In this document: in pieces, positions 24,171-32,805 of the stretch
How the letters are laid out: each line of letters begins with the position of its first letter
Numbering within the stretch: the stretch's first letter is position 1
From: Solirubrobacter ginsenosidimutans
GTDB lineage: Bacteria; Actinomycetota; Thermoleophilia; Solirubrobacterales; Solirubrobacteraceae
NCBI RefSeq assembly: GCF_027587205.1
Contig: NZ_JAPDOD010000036.1
Location: 1 to 64,000 of the forward strand
DNA length: 64,000 nucleotides
Direction of reading: 5' to 3'
The notes under the pieces: model-generated
Seen by the model: the letters and a program-made list of their open reading frames with translations, nothing else
Database searches by the model: none
Told to the model about the DNA's origin: nothing
Translations under genes and position numbers: made by a program

Positions 24171-26700
24171 CGCGGGTCCGCTGGAAGCGCAGGTTGCCCT
24201 CCTCGGCGTCGACCTCGATCCGGTCGCCCGCCGCGAACTCGCCCTTGAGCAGCGACAGCGCGAGCGGATCGACCAGCGACTTTGAGATCACCCGCTTGAG
24301 CGGGCGGGCGCCGTAGGCCGGGTCATAGCCCATCTCGCCCAGGAGGTCGCGAGCGGCGTCGGAGAGGTGCACGTCCACGCCGCGCTCGGCCACCCGCACG
24401 ATCAGGCGGGCCACCTGGAGGTCGACGATCTCGCGCAGCTGCTCGCGGGAGAGCGGGTCGAACTCGACGATGTCGTCGAGGCGGTTGACGAACTCCGGCT
24501 TGAAGTTCGCGTCCACCCCCGCCCGTCCGCCCGGGATGTTGGAGGTCATGATCAGCACCGTGTTCTTGAAGTCCACGGTCCGGCCCTGGCCGTCGGTCAG
24601 GCGACCGTCGTCCATGACCTGCAGGAGCACGTTGAAGACGTCGCTGTGGGCCTTCTCGATCTCGTCGAGCAGGACGACCGCGTAGGGCCGGCGGCGCACC
24701 GCCTCGGTCAGCTGGCCGCCCTCCTCGTAGCCGACGTAGCCGGGAGGCGCCCCGACCAGCCGCGCGACCGAGTGCTTCTCCATGTACTCGGACATGTCGA
24801 TGCGGACCATCGCGTCCTGGGAGTCGAACATGAACTCCGCCAGGGCGCGGGCCAGCTCGGTCTTGCCGACGCCGGTGGGGCCGAGGAAGAGGAACGTGCC
24901 GATCGGGCGGTCAGGGTCGCTCAGGCCGGCTCGTGAGCGGCGCAGCGCGTCGCTGACCGCCTGAACGGCCTCCTCCTGCCCGATGACGCGCTTGTGCAGG
25001 CGCTCCTCCATGTGGATCAGCTTCTCGACCTCGCCCTCGACGAGGCGGGAGACCGGGATGCCCGTCCACTTGCCGACGACCTCGGCGATCTCCTCGACGT
25101 CGACGCGCTCGCTCAGGTAGACCGGCGGCTCGTAGGTCTCCTCCGGACGGTTCTCGGCGTCCTGCAGGCGATGTTCGAGGTCCGGGATCTCGCCGTGGCG
25201 CAGCTCGGCCGCACGCTGGTAGTTGAGCTCGCGCTCGGCGCGCTCGAGCTCACGCCGCGCCTCGTCCAGGCGCTCGCGCAGCTTGCCGTGGCCCTCGGCC
25301 TGCTCCTTCTCGCGCTCCCACTGGGCGCGCATGCCGGCCGCGGTCTCGCGCAGGTCTGAGAGCTCGCGCTCGATCTCGGCCTTGCGCTCCGCGGCGGTCT
25401 CGTCCTTGCCGACCGCGACCATCTCGATCTCGAGCTGCTTGATGCGGCGCTCGACCTCGTCGATCTCGGTGGGCACGCTGCTCAGCTCGATCGAGACCCG
25501 CGACGCGGCCTCGTCGACGAGGTCGATCGCCTTGTCGGGGAGGAAGCGGTCCGCGATGTAGCGGTCACTCAGCGTCGCGGCGGCGATCAGCGCGGCGTCG
25601 GTGATCGTGACGCCGTGATGTGCCTCGTAGCGCTCCTTCAGGCCGCGCAGGATCGCGATCGTGCCCTCGAGGCTCGGCTCGCCGACGTAGATCGGCTGGA
25701 AGCGGCGCTCCAGGGCGGCGTCCTTCTCGACGTGCTTCTTGTACTCGTCGAGCGTGGTCGCGCCGACGGCGCGCAGCTCGCCGCGGGCGAGCATCGGCTT
25801 GAGCAGGTTGGACGCGTCGACCGCGCCCTCGGCCGCGCCGGCGCCGACGATCGTGTGCAGCTCGTCCATGAACAGGATGACCTGGCCCTCGGCGTCCTGG
25901 ATCTCCTTCAGGACGGCCTTCAGGCGCTCCTCGAACTCGCCGCGGTACTTGCTGCCCGCGAGCAGGGCCCCGATGTCGAGGCTGATGACCTTGCGGTCGC
26001 GCAGGCTCTCGGGAATGTCCCCGGACACGATGCGCTGGGCGAGGCCTTCGACGATGGCCGTCTTGCCGACGCCGGGCTCGCCGATCAGCACGGGGTTGTT
26101 CTTGGTGCGTCGTGACAGCACCTGGATGACGCGGCGGATCTCGTCGTCGCGGCCGATGACCGGGTCGAGCTTGCCGTCCTCCGCGTCCTGGGTGAGGTCG
26201 CGGCCGAACTTCTGCAGGGACTGGTACTTGTCCTCGGGGCTCTGGTCGGTGACCCGGTGCGGGCCGCGGACGGCCTCGATCGCCTCGAGCGTGTTCTTGT
26301 GGTTCGCGCCGCTGCGGTTGAGGACCTTCGCGACCTCGCCCGCCTGCGCGCCGGTCAGCGCGAGCAGGATGTGCTCGGTCGAGATGTACTCGTCGTTGAG
26401 CTTGCCCGCCTCGCGCTCGGCGAGACGCAGGATGTCCATCAGCTCGCGGCTGGTGGCCGGCTCCTTGGCTCCCGCGGTGATCGTCGGGAAATTCTTCAGG
26501 AGATCCATGACCTCGGCGCGAATCGCACCGGGGCGGGCGCCGAGCTTGCGCAGGACGGGCCCGACGACGCTCTCAGGCTGGTCGATCAGCGCGACGAGCA
26601 GGTGCTCGGGCTGAGTTTCGGTGTGCTGGAGGTCGGCCGCGACGGCGATGGCGGCCTGCAACGCCTCCTGGGACTTGATCGTGAAGCGGTCGGCTTGCAT
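24142..26700 (-). CDS. clpB: ATP-dependent disaggregase ClpB
   Basis: 852 residues, full length. It dissolves protein aggregates together with DnaK. Order: N-terminal repeat domain (about 1-145, [15 protein letters not shown]), NBD1 with [15 protein letters not shown], the coiled-coil M domain (about 410-525), and NBD2 with [20 protein letters not shown] and a DISPLACED-type sensor region MTSNIPGG. The M domain separates it from ClpA/ClpC. The gene lies just after the ferric-reductase-like gene, with its own promoter and operator in the end of that gene. Confidence 0.97.
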   Translation of the reverse strand: MQADRFTIKSQEALQAAIAVAADLQHTETQPEHLLVALIDQPESVVGPVLRKLGARPGAIRAEVMDLLKNFPTITAGAKEPATSRELMDILRLAEREAGKLNDEYISTEHILLALTGAQAGEVAKVLNRSGANHKNTLEAIEAVRGPHRVTDQSPEDKYQSLQKFGRDLTQDAEDGKLDPVIGRDDEIRRVIQVLSRRTKNNPVLIGEPGVGKTAIVEGLAQRIVSGDIPESLRDRKVISLDIGALLAGSKYRGEFEERLKAVLKEIQDAEGQVILFMDELHTIVGAGAAEGAVDASNLLKPMLARGELRAVGATTLDEYKKHVEKDAALERRFQPIYVGEPSLEGTIAILRGLKERYEAHHGVTITDAALIAAATLSDRYIADRFLPDKAIDLVDEAASRVSIELSSVPTEIDEVERRIKQLEIEMVAVGKDETAAERKAEIERELSDLRETAAGMRAQWEREKEQAEGHGKLRERLDEARRELERAERELNYQRAAELRHGEIPDLEHRLQDAENRPEETYEPPVYLSERVDVEEIAEVVGKWTGIPVSRLVEGEVEKLIHMEERLHKRVIGQEEAVQAVSDALRRSRAGLSDPDRPIGTFLFLGPTGVGKTELARALAEFMFDSQDAMVRIDMSEYMEKHSVARLVGAPPGYVGYEEGGQLTEAVRRRPYAVVLLDEIEKAHSDVFNVLLQVMDDGRLTDGQGRTVDFKNTVLIMTSNIPGGRAGVDANFKPEFVNRLDDIVEFDPLSREQLREIVDLQVARLIVRVAERGVDVHLSDAARDLLGEMGYDPAYGARPLKRVISKSLVDPLALSLLKGEFAAGDRIEVDAEEGNLRFQRTRVSEPETVSA

Positions 26701-26706
26701 GTGTTC

Positions 26707-27273
26707 CTAAATCTTAGTCGGAGTGACTGAGATTCTACCCGCCTTGCGCGTTGCGATCAACCGCCGCGCGAGAAGTGTCGCCGCGGGGACGGCCGTTGCC
26801 AGCATGAACGCGCGCAGCCACGACGAGCCCGCGTCGGTGCCCGCGCCGAGCGTGTGGATGAGGGCCAGGACGTAGACGACGGGCGTGGCGCGATGGAGCT
26901 TGCGCCAGCGCTTGGCCCCGATCCGCTTGCGGGCGTAGAAACTCAGGCCCAGGAGCGCCGCGATGTAGCCGGCTGCGATCCCGGTCGCCACGTAGAGCGG
27001 GCGGTAGTCGATGGCGAGCGGGATGAGGAGGTCTGTGACGCGCGGGTGCAGGAACGCGTCGCCGAGCAGGCTCACGCCGTGCAGGCCGATGGCGGCGAGG
27101 CCGGCGTTGGCGGTGTGCTCGTGGAACGTGGTGATCGACTTGCGGGCCTGCGGCTGCTTGGCGAGGCCGTTCGCGAGAGCGAGGCCCATCAGGGTCGAGG
27201 CGGCGATCAGCAGTAGCGCGACGATCCCCGCCGAGCGGCTGAGGAGCCACCAGGTGTGCTCTTGCGGGTTCAT
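26707..27273 (-). CDS. Ferric-reductase-like transmembrane (heme b) protein
   Basis: 188 residues with about five to six membrane helices. Candidate heme-ligand histidines lie in SITTFHEHTANAGLAAIGLHG and in HRATPVVYVLALIHTLG, the paired pattern of the FRD/YedZ-MsrQ fold. It would pass electrons across the membrane to an external acceptor. It is coupled to apbE by a 4-bp ATGA overlap, a known association because ApbE attaches FMN to extracytoplasmic partners. No soluble FAD/NAD domain is fused. Confidence 0.8.
   Translation of the reverse strand: MNPQEHTWWLLSRSAGIVALLLIAASTLMGLALANGLAKQPQARKSITTFHEHTANAGLAAIGLHGVSLLGDAFLHPRVTDLLIPLAIDYRPLYVATGIAAGYIAALLGLSFYARKRIGAKRWRKLHRATPVVYVLALIHTLGAGTDAGSSWLRAFMLATAVPAATLLARRLIATRKAGRISVTPTKI
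26710..26760 (-). promoter_or_regulatory. clpB promoter with HspR-like inverted repeat
   Basis: On the minus strand a -35 TTGATC (26755-26760) and a -10 TAGAAT (26732-26737) are separated by exactly 17 bp. A 25-bp inverted repeat, AATCTCAGTC-N5-GACTAAGATT (26710-26734), starts on the last three bases of the -10. The core CTCAGT-N7-ACTAAG resembles the HAIR element bound by HspR. The element encodes the last codons of the upstream gene. The same layout occurs in front of dnaK. Confidence 0.75.
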
Positions 27274-28121
27274 ACGAAATGGACGTCGCCGTCGTCGGTG
27301 AACAGCAGTCCGCCGTGCTTGGCGAGCCAGTTCTGGGCGTGGCGCGGCCCGCTCAGGAGCGCGGCCTTGGCGAGCGTCTCGGCCTCGAGCGCGGTGGGTG
27401 CGAGCGCGGTGACGCTGATGAGGCCGGTCCAGGCGGGTGTGCCGGTGGACGGGTCGAGCAGGTGATGGCGGGGCGTGCCGTCTTCGGCGGTCCACAGGCG
27501 GGTGTCGATACCGGAGGTGGCGACGGCGCCGTCCTGGATTTCGAGTGTGTGGATCGGCTGGTGCGTGAGCGGGTGGCGAACCTCGACGGCGTGGGCGCCG
27601 CCGACCCGCAGGTCGCCGCCGCAGTCGACCGCCCAGCGGCCGGTGAGACGCTTCGCGAGGAGATCCGCCGCGAGGCCCTTCCCGGTCCCGCCGGTGTCGA
27701 ATCTCAGCCCCGGCGGGCGGCGGACGGTGCCGTCGGAGAGCGTGATCTCGCGCCAGCGTTCGTCGGGGTCGGGCCTGGCGGGGCTGCGCGGTGGGGCTTT
27801 TGCAAGTGCCTGGGCGAGCGGGAGCTCGGGCGTGCGGCGGGTGCGGTCGTAGCCGTTGGCCTCGAGCTGGGAGACGAGCGTGGGGTCGACGAGGCCGTTC
27901 GTCAGCTCCGCCGCGAATAGGCCGGCGGAGACGGCCGCGCGCAGCAGGGGCGAGGCGGGAACCTCCTCGCGCGGGTCCGCGTTGAGCCGGCACAGCTCGC
28001 TGCCCGGCCGGAAGCGGCTGAGGGTCGCGTCGAAGTGTTCGAGGAAGGCGCGGCAGTCGTCGGCCGCGTCGGTGACGAGGCGGACGGTCGTGCCCATGCA
28101 GTCGAAGCTGACGTCGGTCAT
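27270..28121 (-). CDS. apbE: FAD:protein FMN transferase (ApbE)
   Basis: 283 residues, cytosolic-looking start without a lipobox. ApbE covalently transfers FMN from FAD to Thr/Ser of exported flavoproteins. Visible are FDCMGTTVRLV at the N-terminus, FRPGSELCRLN, the nucleotide site RFDTGGTGKGLAAD, AVDCGGDLRVGG, ATSGIDTR and the HHLLDPSTGTPA metal-binding segment. It overlaps by 4 bp with genes on both sides. No protein in the cluster carries a clear FMN-binding domain, so its substrate is open. Confidence 0.92.
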   Translation of the reverse strand: MTDVSFDCMGTTVRLVTDAADDCRAFLEHFDATLSRFRPGSELCRLNADPREEVPASPLLRAAVSAGLFAAELTNGLVDPTLVSQLEANGYDRTRRTPELPLAQALAKAPPRSPARPDPDERWREITLSDGTVRRPPGLRFDTGGTGKGLAADLLAKRLTGRWAVDCGGDLRVGGAHAVEVRHPLTHQPIHTLEIQDGAVATSGIDTRLWTAEDGTPRHHLLDPSTGTPAWTGLISVTALAPTALEAETLAKAALLSGPRHAQNWLAKHGGLLFTDDGDVHFV

Positions 28122-28573
28122 GAGGAGCGAGTGGTGAGGGGCGCCGGAGCGGGTGCGGGTGCGGCGGGAGGTGCGGGGGTGCCCGGGGAAACGCTCGGTG
28201 GGCGTGAGTTAGACGGGGCACCCCCCTGCGCGGACTCGACGATCCGGGTCACGATCACCCGCCGGACGAGGATGTGGCGAGGCGCGGGCGCGGCGGCGAG
28301 GAGCTGTGGCTTCGGCGCGCCGAGGGCGGGGTCGGCGCCGCGGCGCATCTGTGCGGCGAGCAGCGCGGTGATCGCGAAGAACAGCCCGAACGAGCCGGCG
28401 ATCACCGTCAGCGGGCCCGGCTTGCGGATCCGCTCGCGCCGCGGAGCGGGCGCCTTCGGCGGCACGCGCGGCAGCTCGGCGGTCGGCGCCTCACCGGCGC
28501 CTGACGGGACGCGCGGGAGCTTCGCGGTCGGTGCGTCCGGGTCCGATCGCGGCCCGTCGCCGGCGTCAGTCAT
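28118..28573 (-). CDS. Single-pass membrane protein of the apbE operon
   Basis: 151 residues. A Pro/Ala-rich cytosolic segment contains two similar PTAxLPRVP repeats. One membrane helix (PLTVIAGSFGLFFAITALLAA) is followed by an outside part with RHILVRRVIVTRIVES and a Pro/Ala-rich tail. The basic-hydrophobic strand is echoed by RRTIHVVRR in the upstream gene's product. No family was recognised. Its start overlaps the upstream stop by 8 bp and its stop overlaps apbE by 4 bp, so it is a genuine operon member. Confidence 0.6.
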   Translation of the reverse strand: MTDAGDGPRSDPDAPTAKLPRVPSGAGEAPTAELPRVPPKAPAPRRERIRKPGPLTVIAGSFGLFFAITALLAAQMRRGADPALGAPKPQLLAAAPAPRHILVRRVIVTRIVESAQGGAPSNSRPPSVSPGTPAPPAAPAPAPAPLTTRSS

Positions 28574-29018
28574 CGTCGCCGCCGCGGCCCCGGCCGCGCC
28601 CGCGACCCGACCCGCCGCCGTGGTGGCCGGAATCGTCGCTGCCGCTGTGGTGACCCGAGTCGTCGCCACCGCTGCCCGGGCCCGAAGTGCCGCCGCCGCG
28701 GTGATGACCCGAGTCGTCGACGCCGCCGCTGTGATGGCCGGAATCGTCGACCGACGACGAGCGCCGAGCCACTGGCGAGGCGGTCGCCACGGGCGTGCTC
28801 ACGGCCCGCGCGGGCGCCGGTGTGGGCGTGGCCTTCGCGCGGCGGACGACATGGATCGTGCGGCGGACCGTTTCGGTCCGGACCTCAGGCGTTGGCGTCG
28901 CGACGGCGACGGCCGTCGGCTTCGGCGGCGAGCTCGGCAGAGCGATCGCGGCGGCGGCGACGCCACCGAGGGCTGAGAGGACGGCGAGGGAGCCGACGAG
29001 GGGAGTGCGCAGGTTCAT
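28566..29018 (-). CDS. Exported protein with four DDSGHH repeats
   Basis: 150 residues. An N-terminal export signal (LVGSLAVLSALGGVAAAAIAL) is followed by a Pro/Thr spacer, the strand RRTIHVVRR (residues 52-60), and four DDSGHH motifs at residues 91-96, 101-106, 119-124 and 128-133. It ends in a GRGRGRGRGGDDD tail. Paired Asp and His residues suggest metal binding outside the cell (inference). It is first gene of the unit with the membrane protein, apbE and the FRD protein. The tail is nearly identical to that of the product of 29371-29724. Confidence 0.65.
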   Translation of the reverse strand: MNLRTPLVGSLAVLSALGGVAAAAIALPSSPPKPTAVAVATPTPEVRTETVRRTIHVVRRAKATPTPAPARAVSTPVATASPVARRSSSVDDSGHHSGGVDDSGHHRGGGTSGPGSGGDDSGHHSGSDDSGHHGGGSGRGRGRGRGGDDD

Positions 29019-29370
29019 GCCACACACCATCGGATCCGGGCCCCCAAGTGGGTGGTAGGAGACGGGAAAGGTTTGGCAAAGCCTCGCTGTAGACGAACGT
29101 CAACTGCGCTGGTGGGGGTGATGAACATTTGCGTCCTCACAGGACTCATTTGTTCGTCACCCCCTCGCGCATGACTTCGTTGCTTGCCGTAACCGATCAC
29201 CGGAAGGCCCGGCGCGGACGGGCGTGTCAGCACCACGCCCGTAACTGTCGGTATCCCAGCACGGCACTTCGACCCCAACAGAGCCGCGCACCGAGCGGAC
29301 CCACGCCAGCCAGGGACGGGTGGCACTGCCACTTCCCCCTCCCCCACCCGGAGCCGTTGACTTTCAGGCC
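29019..29370. other. Intergenic region between the apbE operon and the two-component operon
   Basis: 352 bp without a supportable gene; the short open frames lack coding character. It should hold the promoter of the DDSGHH operon. Its main feature is the long inverted repeat at 29114-29164. Confidence 0.5.
29114..29164. promoter_or_regulatory. Long imperfect inverted repeat
   Basis: Arms of 24 nt with about five mismatches: GGGGGTGATGAACATTTG on the left against a right arm ending GTTCGTCACCCCC, with a short centre. It lies about 95 bp upstream of the DDSGHH gene and about 205 bp downstream of the two-component operon. It could be an operator for the response regulator nearby, or a terminator; no T-run is present. 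Confidence 0.5.
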
Positions 29371-29724
29371 CTAGTCGTCGCCCCCGCGTCCCCTGCCGCG
29401 GCCCCGTCCACGGCCCGAATGGTCGTCGCTCCCAGAGCCCGAGTTGTCGTCGACAGTCGGGGCAGCGGTCGGCACCGCGGTACGAGTCGGTGTGGGTCGC
29501 GGCGTGCGTGTCGGGGTCCGTGTCGGGCGCGCGGTCCGGGTCGGGGAAGCCGTGGCGGTGGGCGTCTCGACCGGCGCGAGCGAACTCCCCGCGGTCAGCG
29601 GCTCGGACGAAAGCCCGATGCTCTGCCGCGAGAGCGAGCTCGCGGCGGTGGTGAGCGCCGCCGCGACGAGCAGCCCGGCCACAGCGGCGAGGCCGATCGC
29701 GAGGTTGCGGCGCCAACCCGTCAT
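29371..29724 (-). CDS. Membrane-anchored protein with RGRGRGRGG tail
   Basis: 117 residues. One N-terminal helix (NLAIGLAAVAGLLVAAALTTAAS) is followed by a Ser/Leu stretch, a long TPTRTPRPTPT-type spacer and the acidic-basic tail DDNSGSGSDDHSGRGRGRGRG. The tail matches that of the DDSGHH protein encoded 350 bp away. It is the last gene of the regulator-kinase unit (ATGA overlap with the kinase). Possibly a wall-spanning partner or sensor accessory; function unknown. Confidence 0.6.
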   Translation of the reverse strand: MTGWRRNLAIGLAAVAGLLVAAALTTAASSLSRQSIGLSSEPLTAGSSLAPVETPTATASPTRTARPTRTPTRTPRPTPTRTAVPTAAPTVDDNSGSGSDDHSGRGRGRGRGRGGDD

Positions 29725-31097
29725 GCCGCACCCGCCGCGACGGGTTCGTTCGGCGTCGTGCCGTCGGCCAGCGGCAGCACGATCGTCGCCCTCGTCCCAC
29801 GCGAAGCGCGGTTGGCGAGAGTCACGTTGCCGTTCCAGCGCGACGCGAGCTCGCGCGCGATCGGCAGGCCGAGCCCGGTCCCGCGACGGCGCGACGCGCG
29901 GCCGACGGTGCCGCGGTGGAAGCGGGCGAAGATCGTCTCCTCCTCGCCCGGGGCGAGGCCCGGGCCCTCGTCGACGACGTCGAGCCGCCCCGGCGCACCC
30001 ACCAGCGTGATGCGCTGGCCCGGCGGCCCGTAGTCGATCGCGTTCTCGATCAGGACGTCGAGGATGCGGTCGAGGTCGGCGACGGTGCAGCGCACGACGC
30101 TCGACGACCCGGTGACGACCACGTCGGCCGACGACCACCGCTCGACGGCCCGGCGGGCACCCGCCAGCAAGTCGGTCGCGGCGTCCGGCGGGCGGGCGGT
30201 ACCCGCCTCGCTCAGGATCAGCAGCTCGGTGACCACGCCCGACAACCGGTCCACCTCGGCCAAGCCACCCTCGATCTGCTCCAAAGACGGCCCGGAGGAC
30301 GTGGCCGCAGCCTCCTCCAACCGCAGGCGCAACCCGGTCAGCGGCGTCCGCAGCTGGTGCGAGGCGTCGGCGACGAAGTCGCGCTGCGCGTCGACCATCC
30401 GCTGCACCCGCCCGGTCATCTCGTTGAAGGCGAGGCCGACCTCACGCTGCTCGCGCGACCCCTCCACCGGCACGCGCACGGAGAGATCCCCCTCACCCGC
30501 CCGCCGCGCCGCGGCCGACAGCCGCACCAGCGGTCGCACCACCGAGGCCGCCAACAGCGCACCCGCGGCCAGGCCCAAGAGCAGCACGATCAGGCCCACG
30601 AGCACCAACCCGAGCGTCGCGGAGCGCAAGGCGCGGCTGACCGCGTCCACGCTCTGGGTGATCCGCACCGCCCCGTCGGTCCGCCCGCCGCGCACCACCG
30701 GCACGGCCGTCGCGAGGATCCGCTGCCCCAGCGTCGAGCTGTCGCGCTGCTCGCGCGTGACCTGCCCGCGCAGCGCGCTGGCGATCTCCGCCCGCGACGA
30801 GAAGTTCGCCCCGATCGAGCCGGGCGACGAGTCGGCGACGACCATGCCGCGCCGGTCGACGATCACCACCCGCCCGCGCACCGAGCGCGCCGCCTCGCGC
30901 ACCAGGTCGTCCCCCGACGCGCCCCCCGCATAGGTCGCCGCGACGATCTCCGCCTGCGAGAGCGCCTGCGTCTCGACCTCCGCGTTGACGCGGTCGCGGA
31001 CGGAGCGCACCAGCGGCACGAGCATCGAGCCGATCGCCAGCACGAGCACGTAGGCCAGCGCCAGCACCAGCCGCGCGCGGAGGGTCAGGACGCCCAT
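29721..31097 (-). CDS. Sensor histidine kinase (OmpR-partner type)
   Basis: 458 residues. Membrane helices lie at about 9-30 and 160-185, with an extracytoplasmic sensor domain between. A HAMP linker follows (RPLVRLSAAARRAGEGDLSVRV), then HisKA with FVADASHQLRTPLTG (phosphoacceptor His247) and an HATPase with ENAIDYG, VVDEGPGLAPG and RGTGLGLPIA. It overlaps the regulator by 13 bp and the next gene by 4 bp. It likely senses an envelope signal and phosphorylates the adjacent regulator. Confidence 0.93.
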   Translation of the reverse strand: MGVLTLRARLVLALAYVLVLAIGSMLVPLVRSVRDRVNAEVETQALSQAEIVAATYAGGASGDDLVREAARSVRGRVVIVDRRGMVVADSSPGSIGANFSSRAEIASALRGQVTREQRDSSTLGQRILATAVPVVRGGRTDGAVRITQSVDAVSRALRSATLGLVLVGLIVLLLGLAAGALLAASVVRPLVRLSAAARRAGEGDLSVRVPVEGSREQREVGLAFNEMTGRVQRMVDAQRDFVADASHQLRTPLTGLRLRLEEAAATSSGPSLEQIEGGLAEVDRLSGVVTELLILSEAGTARPPDAATDLLAGARRAVERWSSADVVVTGSSSVVRCTVADLDRILDVLIENAIDYGPPGQRITLVGAPGRLDVVDEGPGLAPGEEETIFARFHRGTVGRASRRRGTGLGLPIARELASRWNGNVTLANRASRGTRATIVLPLADGTTPNEPVAAGAA

Positions 31098-31792
31098 TCC
31101 GCCGGCCCGGTGAAGCGGAAGCCGACGCCGCGCACGGTGTGCACCCACCGGGGAGCCGCGGCGTCGTCGCCCAGCTTCCCGCGCAGCCACCCGACGTGGA
31201 CGTCCAGCGTCTTGGTCGAGCCGAACCAGTTCTCGTCCCACACCCGCGAGATCAGGTCCTCGCGGGTGACGACCTCGCCGGCGTGCGACATCAGCTCCAC
31301 CAGCAGGTCGAACTCCTTGCGGCTGAGCCCGAGCTCGGCGTCGTCGAGCCACACCCGCCGCGAGCCCAGCTCGACCCGTAGCGGTCCGACCACCAGATCC
31401 GACGGCGGCGCGGCAGCCGCCGTGGGCTTGACCCGCCGCAGCACCGCCCGCATCCGCGCGATCACCTCGGCGCCGCTGAACGGCTTGACCACGTAGTCGT
31501 CGGCGCCCAATTCGAGGCCGACCACCCGCTCGAGCTCGGTCCCGCGGGCGGTGAGGATGATGATCGGCACCTCGGAGCCCGAGCCGCGCAACTCCCGCGC
31601 GAAATCCCGCCCGTCGCCGTCGGGCAGCATCAGGTCCAGCAGCACGAGATCGAACTCCGAACCCGCCCACGCCGACCGCGCCTCCGCCAAAGACCCGCAC
31701 ACGACCGGATCGAACCCTTCGCGCGCCAGAGCACTCGCGAACGGCGACGAGATGGACTCCTCGTCCTCGACGAACAACACGCGCGGCTTCAC
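31085..31792 (-). CDS. OmpR/PhoB-family response regulator
   Basis: 235 residues from a GTG at 31792. The receiver domain has the acidic pair ED at 9-11, phosphoacceptor Asp53 in VLLDLMLPDGDG, Thr in IILTARG and Lys in VVKPFSG. The C-terminal winged helix has LSRKEFDLLVELMSHAGEVVTREDLISRVW and the typical ending WVHTVRGVGFRF. First gene of the unit regulator-kinase-tail protein. Its targets are probably local (the hairpin-flanked apbE operon), which is inference. Confidence 0.94.
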   Translation of the reverse strand: MKPRVLFVEDEESISSPFASALAREGFDPVVCGSLAEARSAWAGSEFDLVLLDLMLPDGDGRDFARELRGSGSEVPIIILTARGTELERVVGLELGADDYVVKPFSGAEVIARMRAVLRRVKPTAAAAPPSDLVVGPLRVELGSRRVWLDDAELGLSRKEFDLLVELMSHAGEVVTREDLISRVWDENWFGSTKTLDVHVGWLRGKLGDDAAAPRWVHTVRGVGFRFTGPAEWAS

Positions 31793-31828
31793 CCACGCAA
31801 GGCTAGGGCGCTTAAGGCAAAGGGTTTG

Positions 31829-32488
31829 CTAACGGCGGCCGTCGGGCGGCGAGACCATGCCCGCGTCCACGGCCAGGCGCACGAGCTCGAAGCGCTTCTT
31901 ATAGGGCGCCGACGCCTGCAGGCTGAATGCGTCGAACAGCGCCCGCATGTGCGTCTTGACCGTGTCGATCGACACAGTCAGCTCATCCGCGATCTCCTCG
32001 TTGGACGCGGGGCCGCCGGCCGGACGACACAACGCGACGAGCACCCGCAGCTGGGCCGGCGTCAGGGTCGGCACGACCGCCTGCGCGGCGACCTCGGTCA
32101 GCTTGGAGTCGGTCGTCGCCGAGGGGTCGTGAAAGCGCAGCCGGGTCGCGCCCACGCGGATCACGTCGAGGTGCCGGAGCGTGCGCCGGCCCTGCACCCG
32201 CTCCTCGTTGACGAACGTCCCATTGGTCGAGCGCCCGTCGTCGAGCACCGTCCACACACCGTCGACCGCTTCGATCGACGCATGCGACCGGGAGACCTGC
32301 GCGTCCCAGATCAACGCGATCCCGCACGCGGGCGAGCGTCCCACGGTCAAACCCTCGGTCAAAGTGACCAAGCGCTGCACGCCATCGCCGTCGCGAAGTT
32401 CGACGAAGGGGGCGTCCGAACGCTCGGCCGCGAGGCGGTCCTGCAACTCGCTCGGGGTGGACGCGTGACGATCCGGCCAGTCGTGCAC
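31829..32488 (-). CDS. FHA-domain protein with LuxR-like DNA-binding C-terminus
   Basis: 219 residues from a GTG at 32488. Residues about 45-120 form an FHA phosphothreonine-binding domain (LTVGRSPACGIALIWDAQVSRSHASIE, STNGTFVNEERV). Residues about 140-195 look like a GerE/LuxR helix-turn-helix (LTPAQLRVLVALCR, NEEIADELTVSIDTVKTHMRALF). A DNA-binding regulator whose activity could be gated by Ser/Thr phosphorylation. It is divergent from the papain-like operon and lies about 1 kb from a kinase gene. Confidence 0.88.
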   Translation of the reverse strand: MHDWPDRHASTPSELQDRLAAERSDAPFVELRDGDGVQRLVTLTEGLTVGRSPACGIALIWDAQVSRSHASIEAVDGVWTVLDDGRSTNGTFVNEERVQGRRTLRHLDVIRVGATRLRFHDPSATTDSKLTEVAAQAVVPTLTPAQLRVLVALCRPAGGPASNEEIADELTVSIDTVKTHMRALFDAFSLQASAPYKKRFELVRLAVDAGMVSPPDGRR

Positions 32489-32550
32489 GAACGGTCACTC
32501 TACGGACCCGCCTCCAAGAGAGCCAGCGAACCACGTAGAGTCGCGGAATT

Positions 32551-32805
32551 ATGAGCGACATCTCTCCTCGCGAACCGTGGCCCGGATACGCCGATCTCGA
32601 CGAGTCCGCGCGTGAAGATCTGCTGGCCAAGAAGTTCCAGCAAGCGAAGGATCAAAACGATCAGGACTACGCGCTCGCGCTCGCCGCGGCGGTCGCCAAC
32701 TACGAGCTCGTGCTCGAGTTGCAGCCGGACACAACGCGCTCCGAACCGGTCGCCGCTCGCGCCGCCGGCCTGCACGATGACGCAGGGTCGTGGATGGGAA
32801 GCTGA
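32551..32805 (+). CDS. Hypothetical acidic protein upstream of the papain-like gene
   Basis: 84 residues, acidic and helical (ADLDESAREDLLAKKFQQAKDQNDQDYALALAAAV). No signal or membrane segment. Its end overlaps the start of the cysteine-peptidase-like gene by 16 bp, so it is probably a real, coupled partner such as a propeptide-like inhibitor or scaffold (inference). Confidence 0.6.
   Translation: MSDISPREPWPGYADLDESAREDLLAKKFQQAKDQNDQDYALALAAAVANYELVLELQPDTTRSEPVAARAAGLHDDAGSWMGS

Noticed and set aside
29129..29374. 81-codon plus-strand frame in the apbE/two-component gap
   Set aside because: His/Arg/Pro-rich, no start signal, and it contains the end of the long inverted repeat.
29916..31496. 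Long open frame (526 codons) antisense to the sensor kinase and regulator
   Set aside because: Arg/His-rich translation with no motif. The opposite strand encodes complete, well-matched two-component proteins; long antisense frames are expected at this GC.
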